Part shown: positions 1-5,673 of the stretch, in pieces | Layout of the letters: every line of letters starts with the position of its first letter | Numbering within the stretch: the stretch's first letter is position 1 | Source of the DNA: DATKMG01 sp035541995 | GTDB taxonomy: Bacteria > Acidobacteriota > Terriglobia > Versatilivoradales > Versatilivoraceae | Assembly: GCA_035541995.1 (NCBI GenBank) | Contig: DATKMG010000313.1 | Location: 1-7,218 of the forward strand | Reading direction: 5' to 3' | Length of the DNA stretch: 7,218 nt | Made by a program: the position numbers and the translations under genes | Notes under the pieces: generated by a model | Databases searched by the model: none | Seen by the model: only the letters and a program-made list of their open reading frames with translations | What the model was told of the DNA's origin: nothing

Positions 1-612
1 AAGCGTGCAGAACCCTGGGAGCGACTGGCACTGGTTCGACACCGTGTTCTCCTGGGCGGTCGCGAGGTGCGCCGTAAGTTGAAGCGCCGGATTGAAGAGT
101 TTGTATATCGTCCTGAGTGGAACCCTGCTGTAGTGGCTGAACTGGCAAGGATCCGTCTCCGCATGGAGATGGAACTCGGTAAAGAGGCTGAGGCTCAGCG
201 ATTCCATTTGAAGGCGGGAGCAGGAGGACTGGTCGACGTGGAATTTGCCATTCAGCTCCTTCAGATGAAATACGGTGCTGCCTCCAAAGCGCTCCGTGTC
301 CCCAATACTCTTGCCGCCTTGCAGAGACTCCTGGGCAGGCGTCTAATTACCAAGACCCAATACAGCATCCTATACGACGGGTACGGATTTCTGCGGTTGC
401 TGGAAAACCGCTTGAGAATGGCTTCTCCCTCGGGGGGACCCCATTTCCCCCGATCGCAGGAATCCATATCCAGGGTTTTTCGGTTGCTGAATCCCACGAT
501 GGACGCTTCGCCCACACAGGTCGAGGAATTTGAGAGGATCTATCTGACCCATACCCGCCAGATCCGAGCTGAGTACCAAAAGATAGTGGCCCGCCTCTCA
601 AGTAAGTCCTGA
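1..612 (+). CDS. glnE: Glutamine synthetase adenylyltransferase GlnE, C-terminal part (5' truncated by window edge)
   Basis: GlnE transfers AMP from ATP to a tyrosine of glutamine synthetase to switch it off, and removes it again, in the cytoplasm under control of PII. The frame is open from base 1, giving 203 visible residues and a TGA stop; the start lies off the window. The E. coli enzyme is about 945 residues, so only the last fifth is present. Visible landmarks are a PWERLALVRHRVL stretch (residues 5-17), matching the conserved W-E-x-x-A-L-x-R-A-R segment after the second nucleotidyltransferase core, and GGLVDVEF at residues 75-82 (bases 223-246), the family's GG-x-x-D-I-E-F motif with its acidic pair. 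The remainder is a helical tail resembling the GlnD/GlnE PII-uridylyltransferase-type domain. No frameshift is seen. An internal GTG at base 67 is not a start, because conserved sequence continues upstream of it. The gene converges on the SDR/glnB/glnD genes. Confidence 0.95.
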   Translation, partial: KRAEPWERLALVRHRVLLGGREVRRKLKRRIEEFVYRPEWNPAVVAELARIRLRMEMELGKEAEAQRFHLKAGAGGLVDVEFAIQLLQMKYGAASKALRVPNTLAALQRLLGRRLITKTQYSILYDGYGFLRLLENRLRMASPSGGPHFPRSQESISRVFRLLNPTMDASPTQVEEFERIYLTHTRQIRAEYQKIVARLSSKS

Positions 613-651
613 GAATGAATCTTGTTCATCCCGGTTTTTGCATAGGCCTTC
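613..651. other. Convergent intergenic gap, glnE / SDR gene
   Basis: This 39-base spacer separates the stop codons of two convergent genes. It holds a weak 5-bp inverted repeat (ATGAA 615-619 with TTCAT 625-629) and a run of five T at 635-639, but the stem is short and AT-rich and the two elements are separated by CCCGG. A bidirectional terminator would be expected here, yet none can be called with confidence. Confidence 0.4.
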
Positions 652-1596
652 TCATGCATAGTGTTGCTTTGCCCATGCGATTGTGGCAGCCGCAGCGACG
701 TCAGGCGCTTCCGGTTGAAGTCCAAAACGCTCGCGGAACCGGCGGTCACTCACTACAAACGGCTCGTCCCATTGATACTGCATCTCTCCGATTTCGCCGA
801 GAAGTGGTACGACCACAGCGAGGGTAGTGACCATCCAGCGAGGCACTGACGCCACACGAATCTCCCTGCCCAGTACCTGAGAAAAACCCCCAACCAGATC
901 GCGTAGCGTCCCCGCTGGAGCACACGGAAGCATCCAAGGCTTGCCGTATACATCATCGGGGGCAGTTCCAAGCACGGCCAGGCCAGCTGCGACATCAGGA
1001 ATGTAGTGATAAGTGTGCACGGCGTCCGGATTGACAAGGACACGGGCCGTCTTCCTCTTTAATGCCTGACGCCAGAACTGATCTCCGAGATGGGTCAGGG
1101 TACCTCCCGGACCATAGAAATCCGACGCACGTCCAGTGGTGGCGAGCATATCACCCCGGCGATGAGCTTCAAACATTCGCTCGGCGGCCCGAGCCCGAAT
1201 TTCGCCCTTCCGGCTACAGGGGTTGATCGGCGTCTCTTCATCGAGCACCCGGCCGACGGGACGACCGAGCATGTAAACGTTGTCCAGCACGACCAACCGA
1301 GCTCCTGCACGCGCGGCTGCCAGGATCAGATTGTCCATGTAGCGGGGAACGAGGCTGGCCCAGACCCGGGCGTAGTAAGGGGGGTTCATACAGTGATAAA
1401 TCGTGGAACTTCCCGCTGCGGCCTGAATGCAGAATGCGGGATCCGCCGCATCTCCCAACAACAGTTCCACGCCGGGGGGCAACTCGCCGGCTGATCGCTT
1501 GACTACTCGGACACGCTTTTTCGCCTTAAGTAAAAGCCCGGCGAGCCGCGATCCGACCTGGCCCGCTCCAAAAATCACGTGGAGTTCAGCAGACAT
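652..1596 (-). CDS. Atypical NAD(P)-dependent epimerase/dehydratase (extended SDR-like, no YxxxK)
   Basis: A 314-residue Rossmann-fold protein of the NAD-dependent epimerase/dehydratase group; substrate unknown. The N-terminus shows beta-1 with the dinucleotide motif FGAGQVG (residues 9-15; GxGxxG) and VVKRS at the end of beta-2 (31-35), whose basic residues would suit NADP (inference). LLGDAAD (46-52), LDNVYMLG (104-111), GRASDFYGPGG (155-165) and HTYHYIPDVAAGLAVLG (194-210) match a recurrent uncharacterised epimerase subfamily as I recall it. The catalytic YxxxK of classical SDRs is absent: the expected region reads SRKGEIRARAAE (128-139), and no tyrosine in the protein has Lys four residues later. 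I chose the ATG at 1596, which stands five residues before beta-1 and has a GGAAAGGG purine run just upstream. A TTG at 1647, abutting the glnB stop, would add 17 residues that look unlike the fold. The gene is last in the minus-strand run, 51 bases after glnB. It may be a sugar or lipid epimerase or an NmrA-like redox sensor. Confidence 0.8.
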   Translation of the reverse strand: MSAELHVIFGAGQVGSRLAGLLLKAKKRVRVVKRSAGELPPGVELLLGDAADPAFCIQAAAGSSTIYHCMNPPYYARVWASLVPRYMDNLILAAARAGARLVVLDNVYMLGRPVGRVLDEETPINPCSRKGEIRARAAERMFEAHRRGDMLATTGRASDFYGPGGTLTHLGDQFWRQALKRKTARVLVNPDAVHTYHYIPDVAAGLAVLGTAPDDVYGKPWMLPCAPAGTLRDLVGGFSQVLGREIRVASVPRWMVTTLAVVVPLLGEIGEMQYQWDEPFVVSDRRFRERFGLQPEAPDVAAAATIAWAKQHYA

Positions 1597-1647
1597 ACCC
1601 TTTCCATCGAGAAGAATTTCTAAATTTCCGCCAGATGGTCTTGCCAA

Positions 1648-1980
1648 TCAGGTCACATCTCGTTCGCCGGTACGGATATTGTAACCTTGTTCCACGGGCA
1701 GCACAAAGATCCGACCATCTCCAATTTCGCCCGTTCGAGCTGTGTCCATAAGGATTTTGATCACTTCATCTACCAGGTCATCGGGGAGCACCATTTCAAT
1801 CATCATCTTAGGTAGCAGCGTCACGCTGTATTCGCGGCCTCGATAAATAGCTTTGTGGCCTTTCTGGCGCCCATGACCCCGAACTTCAGAAACCGTCATT
1901 CCTGCGACATTGAGCTTTTCAAGGGCTTCCCGGACCTCTTCCAGCTTGTTGGGCCTGATGATGCATTTGACCAGTTTCAT
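1648..1980 (-). CDS. glnB: Nitrogen regulatory protein P-II
   Basis: A complete 110-residue PII trimer subunit, close to the usual 112. PII binds ATP or ADP and 2-oxoglutarate, is uridylylated by GlnD, and steers GlnE and other targets. The whole family pattern is visible: MKLVKCIIRPNKLEEVREAL at the start; GHGRQKGHK at 35-43, with Gln39, Lys40 and Gly41 of the effector site; the T-loop YRGREY at 46-51, with the uridylylation tyrosine Tyr51; LLPK with Lys58; the B-loop TGEIGDGRIF at 83-92; and the C-loop RTGE at 103-106. Residue 49 is Arg where the classical signature has Ala or Ser. The ATG is supported by AAAGAGG (1987-1993) six bases upstream. The gene lies 44 bases after glnD, so co-expression with its modifying enzyme is likely. 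No amtB or glnA is adjacent, so the choice of symbol between glnB and glnK is not settled; glnB is favoured by the glnD and glnE context. Confidence 0.95.
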   Translation of the reverse strand: MKLVKCIIRPNKLEEVREALEKLNVAGMTVSEVRGHGRQKGHKAIYRGREYSVTLLPKMMIEMVLPDDLVDEVIKILMDTARTGEIGDGRIFVLPVEQGYNIRTGERDVT

Positions 1981-2024
1981 GGCAAACCTCTTTCTTCAAA
2001 TTAACAAGTCTCTGTGCAGCCAGC

Positions 2025-4655
2025 TCACGCCGCAACCGGGTGATCCAGTCGTTCTTTCATCATGCATGCCAGAGTTTGCTGAGAACCGGGTGAAAGCTTC
2101 TTTCCTGCCTGGGTCAGATAGAACACGTCAATAGCTCTATAGCCCTCGGTAGAGATCAATGCGACCTCGATGCTGCAACCATTCTGAGAAATAGTACGGG
2201 CAATGTTATACAGCAGCCCAAACCGGTCCTTACAGACGATCTCCATTATGGTGTATCTTTCAGATGCCTGGTCATCGAAGTTAATAAACGTTGCGACCGG
2301 TCCTTTACGCTTGGGCTGAAAAAGGATACTGGTTTCCTTTCGTTTGAGCAACTCCGTTAAGCTGAGTTCGTCCCGGAGGATCCTCTCCAGAGTAACCCGG
2401 AAATTCTCAATTTCGCTTCTATTCAATTTGAACGTTTGAAGGCTATCCTCAAATTCAATTATATCGAGAATCATTCCCTTGTTATTGGCAAAGCCCTGAC
2501 CACGGACGATGTTCATGCCGAAATAAGAAAGAAGTCCGGTCAGTTTGGCAAACAAAAACGGTCGGTCCACGGCCATAATGCTGAGTTCATAAGTGGATTT
2601 CTTCTTGGTGAGTTTAAAACCCAGATCCTGCAAGGTGTGGACCTTGCGAGACAACCGATAATGTTCAGCGATCTTCTGTTTCGGGGTGAATCGCAAGTAG
2701 CGTCTCGGGAATCCGTCCAGAAATTGCTGAACCTCGGCCTGCAAGGAGCCTTCACTTACAAAGCGGGAGACTTCGTCAACAACTCCTCCGTTGTGCTGGG
2801 TCACCCAACGGTCATCAGCAAAATTACGTGTCAGCTGGGCATCAGTCTCGACATACAGTTGCCAGAGCAAGTCTTCTTTCCAAGGAGTCAGAGCTTCCGC
2901 ACTCACTCCTTTGATGTCGGCGTAGGTCACCAAACATAGCATTCTGAGGTTTTCTTGTGTCCCAATTAGCTCTGTGAACCGCTTGACCACAGCCTCATCC
3001 GTTATGTCTCGCCGTTGGAAGGTATTTGACATTTCCAGGTGATACTGAATCAGGAAGTGGACAATCTCCAGGTCTTCTTCTGGGAGTTGGATTCTTTGGG
3101 CGATTCGATTCACAGCAGCGAGGCTCCCCGGAATGTGGCTCCCACTCTCGCCTTTCCCCACATCGTGAAAGAGCATGGCGAACATGAGCAACTCGGGACG
3201 GTTGAGGCTTCTCAGAACCTCTCCAAATCGCCTTTCACGTGGTTTGCGAGAATGATAGAGGTCTTCTAAATTCTTGATGGTAAGCAAGGAGTGCTCATCT
3301 ACTGTGTACTTGTGAAAAAAGTCCGGTTCTACATGGCAGCGAATCGCGTCGAACTCGGGGAAAATCCTGCCCAGCAGGCCGACATCATGCATCAGGTAAA
3401 GGACCCGGTACACCCGGTGCTGTTGGCGGAGCAACTTTAGGAAAAGCTCGCGGAGTTCGCCGGAGGCTCGAACCTCATCAGTGATTAGAAAGAGATTTCG
3501 CCTGACCACATCCAGGGCAGCTTCGCTGACAGGGATTTGATACTTGGCCGAGCGGTAAAAGAGTTTCACCATGTTTAACGGATTTTCCTGGACACCCGCT
3601 GCACTGGTGAACTGCAATGCCCCCCGGCGCACTACGGTGGTTGTCCATACGGTCGACTTGAACCCCTGGGAAACCTTGCGGGAGGGGGGGAAGGCTCGGC
3701 GCGCCATAGACTCATAAAAGCTTTGGATCACCTTGGCTCGTAAGAAGTAATCTTTCATCAGCGACGCCACCTTTTCGTTGTGGTCTTCGCCCTTATAGCC
3801 AAGACGTGGTGCAATGTCTTCCTGGTCCTCATGGGTCATGCAGTTACGGTTCCGCCCACTCAGGAAGTGGAGGTAAGTCCGTAAGGACAATAAGAATTGT
3901 CGGGCCTCCCGAAGCCGCCGATGCTCGCCCGGGGTTAGGAGTTGTTGGCTAAGGTAGTCGGATTCCGATTCCATCCCGTAAAGAATGCGGGCAATCCAGC
4001 GAGCCACGTGGAGGTCTCGCAAGCCACCGGGGGCCTCCTTGACATCAGGTTCTAGCTGATAAATGGTTTCGTTAAAACGCGCGTGTCTGTCCGAGTTAAA
4101 AGCCAGCAAGACGCGCAAGAATTCCTTGCGGTGCCGGGAAAAGAGGCGCTTCAAGTCGTCACCTTTGAATTGCGCAAATAGCTTGGCGTCACCGGCCAGG
4201 AGACGGACGTCTAGCAGGGCTGTTGCTGATTCGATGTTCTTGGAACTAAACGACACCTCCCGGGTGTTAAGAACTTGGTGGGAGACATTCAGTCCGAGAT
4301 CCCAGAGAGGGTGCAACAAGCGCTTCAGGAATTCCTCGTCTTCAAATTCGAGAGGCCGATTGAAGAGCAGGATGAGGTCGATATCCGAATAGGGATGAAG
4401 TTCTCGCCGCCCCAACCCCCCGGTTGCCAGAAGTGACATACCCCTGCCATTGCTGGAGCCCGTGTGACGGGCCTTTCGATATGCCAGGTCAATGACCTGT
4501 TCCATCAAGTGGGTGAGTGAGCGACTGGTATGGGTACTCCTGGGGTTGGCCCAAAATTCCTCACGGATCTTGCCTAGTTCTTCTCGCAAATTCTCACGAG
4601 TCATGGAATCTATCGACAGTCCTCTCAGTACTAAGCAGTGTAACACCGCTTCCAA
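2025..4655 (-). CDS. glnD: [Protein-PII] uridylyltransferase / uridylyl-removing enzyme GlnD
   Basis: The bifunctional glutamine sensor adds UMP to PII Tyr51 when glutamine is low and removes it when glutamine is high. From the TTG start it has 876 residues (E. coli about 890). Domains in order: a nucleotidyltransferase core with GGLGRREL (79-86) and SDIDL (90-94; Asp91 and Asp93 are the expected metal ligands); the conserved LEPDVKEAPGGLRDLH (201-216) of the UTase domain; an HD phosphohydrolase domain for UMP removal, with TVDEH (His455), FHDVGKG (His497-Asp498), GSH (His507) and TYADIKG (Asp580); then two ACT domains at about 689-760 and 801-870, the glutamine-sensing part. All key residues appear intact. 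The start is ambiguous: TTG at 4655 has AAGAGGTGA nine bases upstream, while ATG at 4604 (859 residues) has only an AGAGGA 15 bases away. The N-terminus is variable in the family and does not decide it. The gene begins just after the VWFA stop and precedes glnB. Confidence 0.96.
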   Translation of the reverse strand: MEAVLHCLVLRGLSIDSMTRENLREELGKIREEFWANPRSTHTSRSLTHLMEQVIDLAYRKARHTGSSNGRGMSLLATGGLGRRELHPYSDIDLILLFNRPLEFEDEEFLKRLLHPLWDLGLNVSHQVLNTREVSFSSKNIESATALLDVRLLAGDAKLFAQFKGDDLKRLFSRHRKEFLRVLLAFNSDRHARFNETIYQLEPDVKEAPGGLRDLHVARWIARILYGMESESDYLSQQLLTPGEHRRLREARQFLLSLRTYLHFLSGRNRNCMTHEDQEDIAPRLGYKGEDHNEKVASLMKDYFLRAKVIQSFYESMARRAFPPSRKVSQGFKSTVWTTTVVRRGALQFTSAAGVQENPLNMVKLFYRSAKYQIPVSEAALDVVRRNLFLITDEVRASGELRELFLKLLRQQHRVYRVLYLMHDVGLLGRIFPEFDAIRCHVEPDFFHKYTVDEHSLLTIKNLEDLYHSRKPRERRFGEVLRSLNRPELLMFAMLFHDVGKGESGSHIPGSLAAVNRIAQRIQLPEEDLEIVHFLIQYHLEMSNTFQRRDITDEAVVKRFTELIGTQENLRMLCLVTYADIKGVSAEALTPWKEDLLWQLYVETDAQLTRNFADDRWVTQHNGGVVDEVSRFVSEGSLQAEVQQFLDGFPRRYLRFTPKQKIAEHYRLSRKVHTLQDLGFKLTKKKSTYELSIMAVDRPFLFAKLTGLLSYFGMNIVRGQGFANNKGMILDIIEFEDSLQTFKLNRSEIENFRVTLERILRDELSLTELLKRKETSILFQPKRKGPVATFINFDDQASERYTIMEIVCKDRFGLLYNIARTISQNGCSIEVALISTEGYRAIDVFYLTQAGKKLSPGSQQTLACMMKERLDHPVAA

Positions 4656-4662
4656 TAATCAT
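4594..4662 (-). other. Possible 22-codon leader ORF overlapping the glnD start
   Basis: An ATG at 4662, two bases after the VWFA stop and with GAGG five bases upstream, opens a 22-codon ORF (begins MIIGSGVTLL, ends FHDS) that closes with TGA at 4594-4596. It is out of frame with glnD and runs over the candidate glnD ATG at 4604, ending eight bases beyond it. That geometry would permit termination-reinitiation onto ATG 4604. It may equally be chance, because a short ORF in a coding-dense region costs nothing. Confidence 0.25.
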
Positions 4663-4664
4663 GG

Positions 4665-4673
4665 TCACCTCTT
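4665..4673 (-). promoter_or_regulatory. Ribosome-binding site of glnD or its leader ORF
   Basis: AAGAGGTGA is the best Shine-Dalgarno match near the glnD start, and it contains the TGA stop of the VWFA gene (4665-4667). It stands nine bases before the in-frame TTG at 4655. Its GAGG core is five bases before an ATG at 4662 that opens a different frame. The site therefore suggests stop/start coupling between the VWFA gene and whatever starts here, but does not settle which codon is used. Confidence 0.6.
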
Positions 4674-5657
4674 GAGCAGGATCCGCCGGGCATAAGTCAA
4701 TCGTCCGACGGGTAAGACTCCTGCCTCACTTTGCACCAGGCTGATATGGAGTTTCAAAGTACCCTTCATATCCGAAGGAACCCGGCAGTCAAGAACATAA
4801 CAATGGTCAGCCCATTGAAACGTTTCCTGAATCATGGTCTGAATATCAACGACGGTTTTTGAGAGGAATAATTGTCCCCCTGATGCCTCAGCAAGTTGTT
4901 TCAAGCCATTCTGGTAGGCGTGGTTTAAGGCATCCTGCAGGGGATCAATGTGAACGATGAAGATAGGGGCTTGATACCGGCTCATTGCGAGCGTCATGCG
5001 CGAAATCTTCTCTTGGAGGGCACGGCCAGCAAAGCGTCGGCTCAAGTCACGGCTGTCACTGTAATTGACAGGCGGGTTTAAATAGTCCTGCCGGTAATTT
5101 CCGATATCACTGTCAGTGACAAAGATGACAGTTACGCGAGCCTGGCTCCGCTGTAGAATCCCGTGACTCAGTTCCGCAACACTCTCAATAGATTCCAGGA
5201 GACCAGCTTTGCCTAACTGGCTGAAGGAACCGAGTTTTTGTTCGAGGAGTTCCCGGTCAGGAGTCGGTTCCTGCAGGACCTCAAGCTTCTCTTGAGCGGA
5301 CAGAAGTCCGACCCAATATTGGGGTCCCAGCTTGGTCAGTTCCTGTTTCAAAGCCGATCTGGCCTGGTCAATTTTGGCCATGTCTCCGACAGTGTCCAAA
5401 GCGATGAACAGCATGGCTGGCGACTCGGGACTTTGGAGACCCGAGACCACCAAGGGTTCGTTGTCGCTGGTCACTCGAAAGTTCCGAGCCACCAGTCCTC
5501 CTTGAAACTCGTTGGTACCATTCCGAACCCATATCGGGATACGCAACTCTCTGAACTGGAGTTTCGAATCAGGCTTATCGCCATGTGCAGGCAAGGCGAA
5601 AAAGAGACTCAGAAGGATTAGCTCGGTCCAAGTCAGGAATTTCAATTTTCCAGGCAC
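4665..5657 (-). CDS. Secreted VWFA-related protein (acidobacterial type)
   Basis: A 330-residue protein resembling the VWFA-related family that is abundant in Acidobacteriota (TIGR03436-like, from memory). The N-terminus has Lys4 and Lys6, then a hydrophobic stretch (about 13-22), ending in PAHG at 23-26, a plausible signal-peptidase I site, so export to the periplasm or beyond is expected. A beta-rich region (about 33-73, with NFRVTSDNEPLVVSG) precedes the VWA-like fold, whose first strand is MLFIALDTVGD (82-92). A second acidic strand is VIFVTDSDIGN (177-187), followed by IFIVHIDPL in the Rossmann-like core. The metal site is degenerate: the DxSxS motif reads DTVGD (88-92). The start is GTG at 5657 with AGGA ten bases upstream, which is a modest signal; TTG at 5645 is an alternative. 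The gene follows the receptor gene by 16 bases and its stop lies inside the ribosome-binding site used at glnD. The molecular role is unknown. Confidence 0.75.
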   Translation of the reverse strand: MPGKLKFLTWTELILLSLFFALPAHGDKPDSKLQFRELRIPIWVRNGTNEFQGGLVARNFRVTSDNEPLVVSGLQSPESPAMLFIALDTVGDMAKIDQARSALKQELTKLGPQYWVGLLSAQEKLEVLQEPTPDRELLEQKLGSFSQLGKAGLLESIESVAELSHGILQRSQARVTVIFVTDSDIGNYRQDYLNPPVNYSDSRDLSRRFAGRALQEKISRMTLAMSRYQAPIFIVHIDPLQDALNHAYQNGLKQLAEASGGQLFLSKTVVDIQTMIQETFQWADHCYVLDCRVPSDMKGTLKLHISLVQSEAGVLPVGRLTYARRILLKR

Positions 5658-5673
5658 AGGGGGACCGTCCTGA

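Noticed and set aside
431..442. G6/C4 hairpin-like run in glnE
   Set aside because: It is inside coding sequence with a one-base loop, and the reading frame continues normally through it.
615..639. Inverted repeat ATGAA/TTCAT followed by a T run, as a glnE terminator
   Set aside because: The stem is only 5 bp and AT-rich, and the T run does not follow it directly; too weak to call.
1090..1494. Open frame of 134 codons on the plus strand
   Set aside because: It is antisense to the SDR gene in GC-rich sequence where spurious long frames are expected; no motif is seen.
1981..2024. Sigma-54 type promoter (GG-N10-GC) in the glnD-glnB spacer
   Set aside because: No properly spaced GG/GC pair with flanking consensus was found; the spacer shows only the glnB ribosome-binding site.
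2458..2463. TATAAT on the minus strand as a -10 box for an internal glnB promoter
   Set aside because: It encodes part of the first ACT domain of GlnD; the nearest TTGCCA is about 22 bases away instead of about 17, and glnB is nearly 500 bases downstream.
2436..2939. Open frame of 167 codons on the plus strand
   Set aside because: It lies wholly antisense to the ACT and HD-linker region of glnD, whose conserved motifs explain the sequence; its product shows no recognisable domain.
5054..5119. Two short inverted repeats (TGTCA/TGACA at 5054-5070; TCACTG/CAGTGA at 5107-5119) that might form an operator
   Set aside because: Both lie inside VWFA coding sequence; the second encodes the VTDSD strand, so codon choice for Asp, Ser and Thr explains it, and no start site is nearby.
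5238..5621. Open frame of 127 codons on the plus strand
   Set aside because: It is antisense to the signal-peptide and VWA-containing half of the VWFA gene; no motif or good ribosome site.
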